Below, piece by piece: positions 36,171-46,559 of a stretch of 64,000 nucleotides of DNA (position 1 is its first letter; the number at the start of each line of letters is the position of its first letter). The notes below the pieces were generated by a model. It worked only from the letters and a program-made list of their open reading frames with translations. It was not told the DNA's origin and did no database searches. The translations under genes and the position numbers were made by a program. This stretch comes from Dillenia suffruticosa (Eukaryota > Streptophyta > Magnoliopsida > Dilleniales > Dilleniaceae), in assembly GCA_033439265.1 (NCBI GenBank), contig JAVTVX010000016.1, forward strand, positions 15,484,701-15,548,700. Reading direction: 5' to 3'.

Positions 36171-38818
36171 GTCTCGAGGACTTTGGCCTGTTTCGACCAT
36201 CTCATTTTGATTTTTTTTTTTGGCTCTTTCACATAAACTTAATATATATTTGAGCACTGCTTTACTCTAGTAGTATGAGATTAAATAAATTCAACCGATG
36301 GTCGCTATATTTTGAGCCAGTTAATATGAAAAGTATAGTGATTGAAAGACCAATGCTCCTTCATTTCAAAGTGAATGAATTGCATAATTGAATTAAATTT
36401 TCCATCTTCATCCACCAAGAAGACCACATTCTGAACCCCTAGAAAATCACTCAAGTGCCGAATCATAGAAAAGGTCAAATTCAAGATCAAAGATTCCATC
36501 GAATGTGATTGTATCTGGACATGAGGCCTCTTCATCTGGGTAGACTTTGCATCGAAACTTATCTGTTTAGTTTGGAGGAATATATTGCAGAATGCACCTA
36601 TCTTTAATCAAAAGAAGAATTCACCTATTTCAAAAATTCACCTAAACTATTATTTATGGAATTATGTTACTTTCATTCACAAGAAGTTCAACGAAGTAGA
36701 TGACCTTGTAAGTCCAGGCAAATCTAATAATCAACCTGACGGATAGAATTAGGGAGAAGAAAAAGGAAGTTTGAGAAAGAACATATCTGATCAACTTCTG
36801 CCTTTGAAAGGAAAGGTGAGAATACACGTTTTACAGTAGCAATACTGTAGCTGTACATCACGCAGCAGTTCTTTTCCATAAGTGATGGAAATTAGGAAGA
36901 AAGAATAAAAAAAGATTAAGCTAGGACAAAAGGAATATTGGAAAAAGAAACAAAAAAGAGATAAAGAAATTAATAGAAAAAACCAATCTCCCGCAAACGA
37001 ACTGGTCCCACGCAAAAACTTAAAAGTCTCATACACGCTTTTTTCTCGATGGCAAATGAACTGAAGTCTAATGCTTTGGAAAGCCCATACCTTATTGACT
37101 AGCACCTCACACACAGAAAAGATTAGAATAAGGCATTTATTTTTGCATTAGCATCTAACGAATAAAATATAATATGAAAAAGTGTGAGAAGCTTTGCCAG
37201 GGTCGCCCTATATCTGTTCAAGGCCATATGACTCAAGTATTCCTCACTGACCAAGCAACCCCCAAAAATTTCATTTATAATCCTACCTGTAATAAAAAAT
37301 TCTGCACCATCCACTTCTTTCTTCATCCAATCTCAATTGTGGCAATCCCAGAAAACAGATTAGTACTCGCAAAGATGTAAAATATATATATCAAACCCAA
37401 CCCCCCCCCCCAAAACGGCTGCAAGAGTAGCGCTGTATCTTGTAACAGTGAATAGAATCTCAACCTCTTGTTCATTACAGATAATAGAGGAAAAAAAAAA
37501 ATCCTCTTTATATTACCGATTAATTTTTAAAATAAAAATTAAGTAATTTAATTTTTTAATTTTGAAGGATTAAAATAAAAAAATTGATTAAAGAAATGTT
37601 GTGACATAAAATGTAAAAATAATAATAATAATAATAATAATAAATAACAGTGGGAGGCAGCAGAAAAATAACAATTTTGATTAATCTGCCGTAATATTAT
37701 GGCTCTCGGATAAATCATTTTACCGAAGGAATTGGAGTTATGATTGCTCTTGTGCTCAATTTTACTGAATTTGCTGTGCTCTCCCATATCCTAACATATT
37801 ACGAATGTTAGTATTTTTTTCCTTCTTTTTATTTTAAACTCATGGGGTAACATAGCGGGTAACATAGCGGGTCACCATTGCGTCTATAAGAATAGAATAG
37901 ACCCACAAGAAATCTGTCGGAGCAAGAAAAGTAGTGAGAGAGGGAGACAAGCTTTCCATAATTTGGTTTGGAAGGTTATGGTTGAAAAGTTCTATTAAAG
38001 ACGCGTAAGTCATAGAATGGGCTTTTTATTAAAATAATATTTTTTTATTCAAAATTAATTAAATAACATCATTTTTTTCCTTTTCCTAATTTAGTGATGT
38101 CGTGATCTGAGATCGCGATATCTACCATATAAATTACACAATTTAAAAAATAAAAAATGAAAAAACTAATGTCGCGGTCTGCAACCGCGACATCAATCCA
38201 CGCTCAGCCAACACAACATCTATGTTGTGCTCAGTGAGAGCGCAAGTAGGATCGTGTTTGCAGATCACGACATGCGTATCGACATCAGCACCCACGACAT
38301 CTATATGCCCCCACCTTTTGACCCAGCTACTTCTGCGTTGAATCAAACTCCACACATCCACACACCCTACAGCACCAAACACTAAGCACCAACCTCTACA
38401 CATCTCCAACGTTAACCAATACAACTAATACACCAACCCCCACCCATGAGCAAACAACAACCTCCACACATACAACCAACACACCAAACATCAATCAATA
38501 CACCAAAACAACCATGAGCAAACTCCAACATCCACACATTACAAACATGGCCATCAATACACCAAACAACCATAGCAAACCAATATACCAGAAACACCAA
38601 TAGCCATGACCAATCAATTCACCAAAATACCAACACAACCAAATTCTAAACAACAGTTATCATCTCCAAAACCAAAAACATAAAAACAACATATATCAAA
38701 ACAATTTAAAAATTTTGAAATCAAATAAAGAAGTTATGAAAATTATAATAAACAAACAATTCTGAATTAAATTTGAAATTATAATTTACAAAGTTACAAT
38801 ATAATACATCCAATATGC
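36171..38818. other. Intergenic, possible decayed gene fragments
   Basis: Minus-strand frames at 36305-36535 (DFLGVQNVVFLVDEDGKF) and 37123-37326 (AEFFITGRIINEIFGG, with a possible GT donor after ATTACAG) look more protein-like than background but match no family I know. Also present are a C homopolymer of 11 (37401-37411), an AAT microsatellite (37618-37642) and a cluster of GTCGCG-type palindromes (38095-38280). No intact gene seen. Confidence 0.4.
38169..38193. other. Palindrome ATGTCGCGGT...ACCGCGACAT
   Basis: Perfect 10-bp arms around the loop CTGCA. Degenerate relatives (GTCGTGATCTGAGATCGCGAT at 38098-38118 and ATCGTGTTTGCAGATCACGA at 38250-38269) lie within 160 bp. Confidence 0.7.
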
Positions 38819-39029
38819 GTACACTACAAAATTAAAGCGCTGTGCTGACGGTAATTTTTAATGACGGTGACTTTTAGTGACGGTTTTTATGGTTTATAAA
38901 GACGCACTATGACATAACCGTCGGAAAATATATATTTTTATCAACTGACTAAAATGTCCGTGAAGAAAAATTTATCAACTGTAGGTAAAGCTACCACAAC
39001 CGTCTGTAAAGCAATATTCAATTGTGATA

Positions 39030-39480
39030 ATGATAAGTAGAAGTAGTAGGTACGTGGTGGTAAGTAGATGGTAAGTGGGTAAGTAAGTTTATATAGTGGT
39101 AAGTTTGTGATAAATTTGTGATATATAGTCGTGGTAAGTAGATGATAAGTGAATAAGTAAGTTTATATAGTAGTAAGTTAGTGGTAAGTAAATAATTAGT
39201 GGATAAATAAGTTTATATAGTGATAAGTTTGTGATATATAGTCGTGGTAAATAGATAGTAAGTAAATTATAAGTAGATGGTAAGTGGATAAATAAGTTTA
39301 TATAGTGGTAAGTTAGTTGTAAATTAGTGATAAGTAGATGGTAATTGGGTAATTAAGTTTATATAGTGGTAAGTTAGTGATAAGTTTGTAATATATAGTC
39401 GTGATAAGTAGATATTAAGTAGATGGTAAGTGGATAAGTAATTTTATATAGTGGTAAATTTGTGATATATAATCGTTATT
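39030..39480. repeat. Left subterminal tandem repeats of CACTA-2
   Basis: About six degenerate units containing AAGTTTATATAGTGGTAAGT and GTAGATGGTAAGTGG, spaced roughly 50-85 bp. Probable counterpart of the transposase-binding arrays of other CACTA elements. Confidence 0.7.
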
Positions 39481-40359
39481 TAATCTACTATCATTATATT
39501 TATTTCTATTTTTTATTAACATACATTTATTTAATATTTATTAACATACATTACTTATATACATTAAATAATTTTATTAAATATTTTAATTATTTATACT
39601 AATTTAATATTAACTTATATACATTTTTTAAAATTTAAAAATGTATAAAGAATTTTTGAAAAGTTTTATGATTTAATAATTTGAAAATTAAAAATCGAAA
39701 AACATCATTTATTTATAAATATTATATTTACTTTCATTTTTAAAATTTTTCTAAATAGTACAAAATTACATATATTAACTTTTATTTTTATTTTATGAAA
39801 TTTTAAAAAACTATATAAAACTATTTCCCTAGATTTTATATAGTATCGAGATTTTATAAATTATAAAAATATCATCAATTTTTCAAAATTTTGTATATTT
39901 TAATTTTTAACAATATATTTTAAATTTCTTATAACAATTAATTTTTATATCATCCATTATTCTATTTCATTTAACTTTATTGTTTTCGTTTTTTTTTTCT
40001 AATTTTTTGTTTGTCTAATAAGTATGAAATTTAAATTATAATATATTAATAATTTAAAAATATATATATATTTAATCACAAATATTTCCCCTTCAAAATA
40101 TCAAAAATTAATAAATGATAATTCATTCATAATATTCAATTTAAATATCATTGGTTTTGAATATGTTAAAATCGAAAAAAAATAATTCAAAGAGAATATA
40201 AAACGAAAAAAAAAACTCCCAGAAAAAGAAAAAAATAGAGGTGAGAGTGACATAGGGAAAAAAAAGTGAGAGTGAAATAGGAGGCAAAAAAAAGTGAGAT
40301 TCAGATTGGTAGAAAGAAAAAACGAAATAAAAAAAAAAGAGAAACTTACACAAGAAAGT

Positions 40360-40540
40360 TGTGGATTAATGGTTAACACCCCAAATATTTAGCTCATTTC
40401 TGGTCATAGGTTCGAATCCGGGTATTTGCAACACTTTACCCTTTTTTGCATAAATAAAAGGAAGCTGAGTCATAGGTTCGAATCCGGGTACTTGCAACAC
40501 TTTATCCTTTTTTGCATAAATAAAAGGAAGCTGAGCAACC
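40360..40540 (+). repeat. tRNA-like leader with duplicated B box, copy 4
   Basis: An ATTAATGGTTAACACC A-box-like stretch (40365-40380) precedes GGTTCGAATCC at 40409-40419. A 66-bp unit (TCATAGGTTCGAATCCGGGT ... GGAAGCTGAG) is then repeated, giving a second GGTTCGAATCC at 40475-40485. Each copy is followed by a T6 run (CCTTTTTTGCAT), which could act as a pol III terminator. The 145-bp GC-rich array starts immediately downstream. Confidence 0.75.
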
Positions 40541-41630
40541 TAGCGCCCGCACGGGCGCTGCTTCTGCTGGGCGCCTGCCCCAGCGGACGCCCGGACGGGC
40601 GCGGCTGGCTCCCGCACGGGCGCTGCTTGAGCAGGGCGCCTGCCCTTGCGTGCACCCACACGGGCGCTGCTTGCGTGGGGCACCTGCCCACGCGGGCGCC
40701 TGCTAGAGCATGGACAGGCGCCAGTGCGGGCGCTCGCATGCGTGCCTGCTTGCTCGCATGCGTGCCTGCCTGCGTGTAGCGCCCGCCAACGCGGGCGCCA
40801 GCGCGAGCAAGGGCAGGCGCCCGCACGGGCGCTGCTTGCGCAGGGCGCCTGCCCACGCGGGCGCCCGCTCGAGCATGGGCAAGCACCAGTGCGGGCGCTC
40901 GCATGCGTGCCTGCCTGCGCGTAACACCCGTCAACGCGGGCGCCAGTGCGAGCAAGGGCAGGCGCCCGCACGGGCGCTGCTTGCGCGGGGCGCCTGCCCA
41001 CGCGGGCGCCCGCTGGAGCATGGGCAGGTGCCGGTGCGGGCGCTCACATGCGTGCCTGCCTGCGCGCAACGCCCGCCAACGCGGGCGCCAGCGCGAGCAA
41101 GGGCGGGCTCCCGCACGGGCGAGGCTTGCGCGGAGCGCCTGCCCACGCGGGCGCCCGCTCGAGAATAGGCAGGTGCCGGTGCGGGCGCTCGCATGCGTGC
41201 CTGCCTGCGCGCAGCGCCCGCCAACGCGGGCGCCAAAGCGAGCAAGGGCGGGCTCCCGCACGGGCGCTGCTTGCGCGGGGTGCCTGCCCACGCGGGCGCC
41301 CGCTCGAGCATGGGCAGGTGCCGGTGCGGGCGCTCGCATGCGTGCCTGCCTGCGCGAAGCGCCCGCCAACGCGGGCGCCAAAGCGAGCAAGGGCGGGCTC
41401 CCGCACGGGCGCTGCTTGCGCGGGGCGCCTGCCCACGCGGGCGCCCGCTCGAGCATGGGCAGGCGCCAGTGCAGGCGCTCGCATGTGCACCTGCCTGCGC
41501 GCAGCGCCCGCCTACGCGGGCGCCAAACCGAGCAAGGGTAGGCGCTCGCATGCTCGCAGCGCCTGCCTACGCGGGCACCTGCACGAGCAGGGTCAAGCGC
41601 CTGTAGCAGCCTAACACGGTGCAGGCAAGC
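40541..41630. repeat. GC-rich 145-bp dimeric tandem repeat array
   Basis: The marker word GAGCAAGGG recurs at 40805, 40950, 41095, 41240, 41385 and 41530, exactly 145 bp apart each time. Each unit divides into two related halves of about 66 and 79 bp, both with a CGCGGGCGCC core and ending in GAGCATGGG or GAGCAAGGG, so this is a higher-order dimer. Units contain inverted words such as GCGCCCGCACGGGCGC and could fold strongly. The array is far more GC-rich than the AT-rich element around it. Long open frames on both strands, up to 328 codons, arise because such DNA lacks stop codons; 145 is not a multiple of three, so no frame is conserved between units. Confidence 0.95.
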
Positions 41631-42204
41631 AATTTTTTAATTGTTTAAATTACTAGTAATTTTATTTAAATTAATAATAATAAAAATTAAGAAAATTATT
41701 TAGAGTTTAACGAACCTAATGATTTAAAATTATTAATATTGACACCGCTTGAAATATTTTTTCACATCTAAAATAATTAATTAAGTTATATAATATAACA
41801 TTAATAATAATTAAATGATCATTATACAAATATTATATTATGAAAAAGTACATTAGCTCGATAATTTGATCTAAATTGGTAAATTTATAATATAATTTAT
41901 AATAATATATTTATTATATTATTTGTCTCCCAAAATATTTTCAAATTTTTTATAAAATTTTTACACCCGCTGTAACAATCTCTCTCTATTTTCATAAACA
42001 AATTTTGAAAATAAGTTTTCACAAAAATTTTCCTTTTCTGCACTAATTTTATGAAAATTTTCTATTTTAATATTAAATCTCAAATTAAAATAAAAATAAT
42101 ATGTTTATTTTTTAAAACCTGGGTAATATGTTGGATGATTGAGCTTGTTCGACTGAAGTTGAAGTAGTTGTGATTTTTCGTATAATGTTCATCGTTGTTC
42201 TTTC

Positions 42205-42440
42205 AAATATGCAAGATAAAACTTTATAAAGTGTGAGTGAAAGGTTTAAATGAGTTAGGGAAGAAGAGCAAGGGAAGGATGGAGAAATTTTGATGGCAGA
42301 TAAAATTTTGTAAAATATGAGTGAGAGGTTTAAATGAGTTAGGGAAGAAGAGTTTTCCCAGATAAAATTTTGTAAAGTATGAGTGAGAGATTTAAATGAG
42401 TTTGGGGAGAAGAACTTTGAAGGGAAGGATGAAAAATTTT
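42205..42440. repeat. Three near-direct repeats of about 60-90 bp in CACTA-2
   Basis: The unit GATAAAATTTTGTAAAGTAT followed by GAGTGAGAGGTTTAAATGAG and GGGAAGAAGAG occurs at about 42205, 42299 and 42359. Its reverse complement reads as a CT-rich leader, similar in style to the leader at 44790-44850 on the other strand. Function unknown. Confidence 0.7.
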
Positions 42441-44109
42441 TGAGTTAGAGTTTGGGGAGAAGAACTTTGGAGGGATCGCCTGAATTGAATTTATAATATA
42501 TAATTCTCACAGACAAAGTTTTAAAACTTCGTTTTCGCGCCTTTTCTCCCGCCTCTTTTTTTATTACCGCCTCTTTTTTCATTACCGCGTTTTTTAATTT
42601 CTCACAATTTTTTTTATACTTTTAATTAATACCGCCATGTGATTTTTATTACTTACTTATGACGTACTTACTAACTACTTACTAACTAATTACTACATTT
42701 CACAATTTTTTGACCCTCTCTCTTTTTTTCTTAGTCACTATATTATTATACTCATTGTCTCCATTTCTCTATAGTTCTCATACAATGTAATTTTTAGAAT
42801 TTGTTAATTTTTTCAGATCTATACTCTTACAACTCCTTATAAGTAGTAGAGTATTCGCGGTTTGTCTTGCCAGATTAATCTAATTAAACAAATGATTAAA
42901 TCTAGTTTTTACTTAAATTTTCATGTCAAAATACCAATTATACTGTTTCCATTTGTTAATATCATTGTACCCATTTATTACATGATAAATAAACCACATA
43001 ATAAAGTCTTTATTATGATTTACTATAAAGTTTCAACCATGATTGATTTATTCTTCTACATTCACTTCATATGAAATAGTACATAGGATATTAGAGTTTA
43101 ATAGAGTTTAATATTAATATATATATATGACGCAATTGAGTCACTATTGAGTAGTATGTATTTATAATATTTGTCATCTCTTTTAAGAATAATATTTAAA
43201 AAAATAATATCAAATTATATAATAATAAATTTAAGGTTGTATCACTCACCAACAACTAACAATATCGTGTTTATTAGTTGTACTACCCACTAACAATATC
43301 AATCTCACCCACTAACAAGTGATATGATAAGATAGAACAAATATTTGTTCAATTGCTCAATTACCATTATTGACATTTAGGCACCAAGACCAAGTTAATG
43401 TTGCTAGGGGCGAAGATAAAATTTATGTTACACTAGAACATTATTCTTGGATAGATACTTAAATCCAAATTTAATTTAGTTCATTGATTAAAGTAACCAA
43501 TCTTAGAAAAACGCAATTGATATTTATGTAACACCTCTTAGTTCATCGTGTTAATCTTACAAGTAGTTTAACAAAATTTAACAATAAAGTAATCTAAAAT
43601 TTTCGCCCCAATTTTGTCAAAAGCAAAACATCATACACAATGAATTTTATTTTTCAAGTGGTTTGATTAATTTTGTTAAAACTATCATATCATCTTCCAA
43701 CCATAATGAGACAATGAATTTTAATGAATTTTATTTGAATTTGATGGTAAGGTGGTTTGATTTTCCTAACACAAAGTCAATTTAATTTAATAATTATTTT
43801 AAATTATTTTTGTTTAAATAAAAGCAAACAAAGAAAGTAAAAAAGAAAAAAAAAGACAGAGACATATAGCAAGTAAGTAACATGATAATTTGGCGCAAAA
43901 ACTAAATTTTTCGCAGTTGAAACAAAAAACAAATAAAAAATTTTGGCGGCTGATACCAAAATGTAAAATGTTTTTGGGACTTTAACAAAATCTACTGCCT
44001 AATTTTTGTGAGAATTGCTTGATTGATTAAATATTATTATAATTTTTAAATAATAATATTAATAATTTAAAATAATAATATATAAATTACTAATTTAATA
44101 ATATACTAA

Positions 44110-44355
44110 TTTACGGGGCGCTTCCATATGTGCATACCCCATGCTAGGGCGCTCGCGTTGGCATAGCCGGGCGCCCATGTTGGCATAGCCGGGCGCCCGC
44201 GCGGGCGCCTTGCGCAGGCGCTTGCATGCGTTGTTGCCCTACGCGGGGGCATATGCCACTCATGCCATGCGGGCGCCCACGCACACATTTGCATGGACTA
44301 CCATGCATGCCGCGCAGGCACCCGTGTAGGTATGCGTCATGGGACGAGCACCGGC
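44110..44355. repeat. Second GC-rich block of CACTA-2
   Basis: GC-rich stretch with GGCGCCCGCGCGGGCGCC and repeated TTGGCATAGCCGGGCGCCC words in otherwise AT-rich DNA. Style like the GC blocks of the tRNA-like cassettes, but no B box was found beside it. Frames of 62-72 codons here are composition artefacts. Confidence 0.7.
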
Positions 44356-44749
44356 CTTTCAATCAATAATGCTATAATTAATATATAAAAAATTTTAAAT
44401 ATGAATTATGTAGAATAATGGTATAATTAATATTATTAATTTAAATAATGTAATAATATAAAATTAAAAGTTTTTAATGTAATTTAGTAATAATATTATA
44501 ACATAACATAGTAACAATATTGTAATAACATAGTAACAATGTTGTAATTTTATAGTAATAGTTGGTAACAGAAATAAAAATACAAATGAAAATACAAAAT
44601 TTTTGATGATATAATAAAAAAAAGAGCGGTAGATTAAGATGAAATTAAACTCTAAGGCGGTAAAAATTTGATGATTTAAAGGCGGTAAAAAGGTTAAAAA
44701 AAAGCGAAAAAAATTGACGGGCTTTTGAAAATTTTGAAAATTTGTTTAG

Positions 44750-45400
44750 GCGGTGAAATAAACCAAATATTCTATAAATCATTCCCTCTGAACGCTCTTT
44801 CCCTTCCTCCCCTCAAAACCTCTCATCTCCGCTCAAAGCTCTTGCTTGTGAATCAACCAAAATCTTCATGAAGCAAATAATCACATATTTTTTTTAAGTA
44901 AAATTTAGATTATATTATATTTTGAAATATTTTAAATTTTCACAGCTTGTGTTCATTTTGGATGAATTAAACGAAGGATGAGTATTTTTGAAGAATCACA
45001 ATCATCCTAGAGCAACTTGACTTTGAAGAAATCAATCATCTGGTTTAGTTCAGATTTAAGTACGAATGTTATTTCTTTGTTTTCACACAATATTACTAAT
45101 TTCAATTTCATTTTTACTTTTAATAATAATCTAAATTATTTGTATTTTTAGCTCCCAACCAACAATCATTATCTCTACGTGACTGCATCCAAAAGGTAAT
45201 ATTTTTATTTATAACAATTTTTATTTTTATGAATGGATTGACATACTCCATTCAGAAAAAATAATATTTTTTTATAACCCTTTTTATGAATAGATTGACA
45301 TGAAGGTTGATGCTGCGACTCAAGCATATTTGGGGCAGAAGATATGCTGAAGAGAAGAGAAGAGAAGATATATAGTTATTTGATATGTAATATTTTTTTT
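44750..45400 (+). other. Possible vestigial transcription unit in CACTA-2
   Basis: TTCTATAAATCATTCC (44770-44785) resembles a TATA box and is followed by a CT-rich leader and exon/intron-like punctuation (TTTAGCTCCC near 45148). No coding sequence can be read. This could be the stripped promoter and leader of an ancestral transposase gene; inference only. Confidence 0.3.
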
Positions 45401-45499
45401 CTTATTCTATTAATGTATCAATCATTCTCAATAATAATACAAGATATTTTATTATTTTAGTAATTTCTTTATTTTATAGTTTATAACATTTCCTAAAAT

Positions 45500-46085
45500 G
45501 TCAGATTGTGTGGTAATCGTAGTATGTGATAACTGACGAAATAGTAACATTTGCTAACGGATAAATGACTGCAGTAACCGATATAACATATAAACATATG
45601 TACTAACCGACCATAAATGACTAACCGACGATAAAAGGTAACAATTGTGGTAACCGAGTAGTAATCGAGTGGTAACCGACGATAAAAGTTATAACATTTC
45701 CTAACATATAAATAACCGTTTCTAAATGATAGTTACATTTCTTAACAGTTATGTAGTAACCGACGACAAAAATAATACTTGTGCTAACGGAGTGATAATA
45801 ATCGAGTCGTAACCGAGTGATAATCAAAATCAAGTAGTAACCGAGTAGTAACCAAATAGTAACCGAGTAGTAACAAAGTAGTAACCGAATGGTAACTGAT
45901 AATAAAATATAGTAATTTTTACCCATACTTAGCGTAATTTTACCAACACTTTCTGACCGTTACTATAAATATATGACATGCTTCAACGGTCATGAAAAGT
46001 GTCGGAATACACCTATCCCGACTGGTGTATTACCGACTAAAACCCCATCCGTCGGAGAAGCTTTTGCCAACGGTTTTATCATATT
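45500..46085. repeat. Right subterminal repeats of CACTA-2
   Basis: Multiple copies of GTAACCGAGTAGTAACCGA and AACCGACGATAAAA in tandem. Probable transposase-binding region by analogy with En/Spm. Confidence 0.75.
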
Positions 46086-46135
46086 TAGGAGACGGTTTTA
46101 GTTCGTCAGAATAACTCACTTGTTTTGTAGTGGTA

Positions 46136-46353
46136 GCCTATACTAAGTACCGCAAAGAGGTCATCCAGAATTTCGATGCGGCTAACGTTTGGTGGGAACA
46201 CGAGCTGGCCTACACTCATCACACTTGGGAAAGTCAACCGTAACAGTCCCAATATCGTATGAATATCGACGATAATATTAAATTCATTGTAAAATAGAGA
46301 CAAATTGTTTCCGTCCCTAAATCCCATTGCTAAATGCGTGTTTTTTTGTAATG
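46136..46353. mobile_element. Right-end remnant of another CACTA element
   Basis: Ends GCGTGTTTTTTTGTAATG at 46353, one base away from the right terminus of CACTA-1 (GCGTGTTTTTTTGTAGTG), preceded by TTGCTAAATGC like that family. The left end was not found. CACTA-2 abuts or is inserted in it. The minus-strand 91-codon frame over this interval matches no family I can name. Confidence 0.5.
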
Positions 46354-46559
46354 ACACGCATGTTGATTGGTAGTCCTGCACATTGGTATCAATAAGAATT
46401 TCGGCCGACGGCAGATGACATGACGGATCTTGAAAGTCAAAAGAACTTTGCCGTTTTATATTACTTTTATTGTGTTCAAAATGTTTTTCTACTTATAATC
46501 TTTTGATGGTGCAATGCTATCAGCTCGAAGCTATCCATTTAGTAATATCTGACGTTCTC

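Larger units (their letters stand above)
38822..46132. mobile_element. Non-autonomous CACTA transposon 2 (7,311 bp, TSD GTA)
   Basis: Starts CACTACAAAATTAAAGC at 38822 and ends CACTTGTTTTGTAGTG at 46132, with the 3-bp duplication GTA at 38819-38821 and 46133-46135. Past the first ten bases the inverted repeat is imperfect, but both sides soon carry CTGACGG/CCGTC-type motifs. There is no transposase. Contents: degenerate tandem repeats in the left subterminal part (39030-39480), a tRNA-like region with duplicated B box (40360-40540), a 145-bp GC-rich tandem array (40540-41620), three near-direct repeats at 42205-42440, a second GC-rich block (44110-44355) and subterminal GTAACCGAGTAG repeats on the right. 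It belongs to a different CACTA subfamily from CACTA-1 and CACTA-3. Confidence 0.92.

Noticed and set aside
39960-40380. Phe/Ser-rich minus-strand frames of 70-92 codons
   Set aside because: Low-complexity translation of A-rich/T-rich transposon filler; the same pattern occurs at 4190-4372.
40470-41614. Overlapping open frames of 70-328 codons on both strands, giving Ala/Arg/Gly/Pro-rich repeats
   Set aside because: They follow from stop-free GC-rich tandem repeats. The 145-bp period is not a multiple of three, both strands are equally open, and there is no domain or codon signal.
40541-41630. Regular repeats considered as a CRISPR array
   Set aside because: Units are 145 bp, contiguous and similar throughout, with no short repeat/unique spacer pattern and no cas genes, in a plant transposon.
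46106-46381. 91-codon minus-strand frame with FPSVMSVGQLVFPPN
   Set aside because: It crosses the terminus of CACTA-2 and of a CACTA remnant, and I could not match it to any family; not enough to call a gene.
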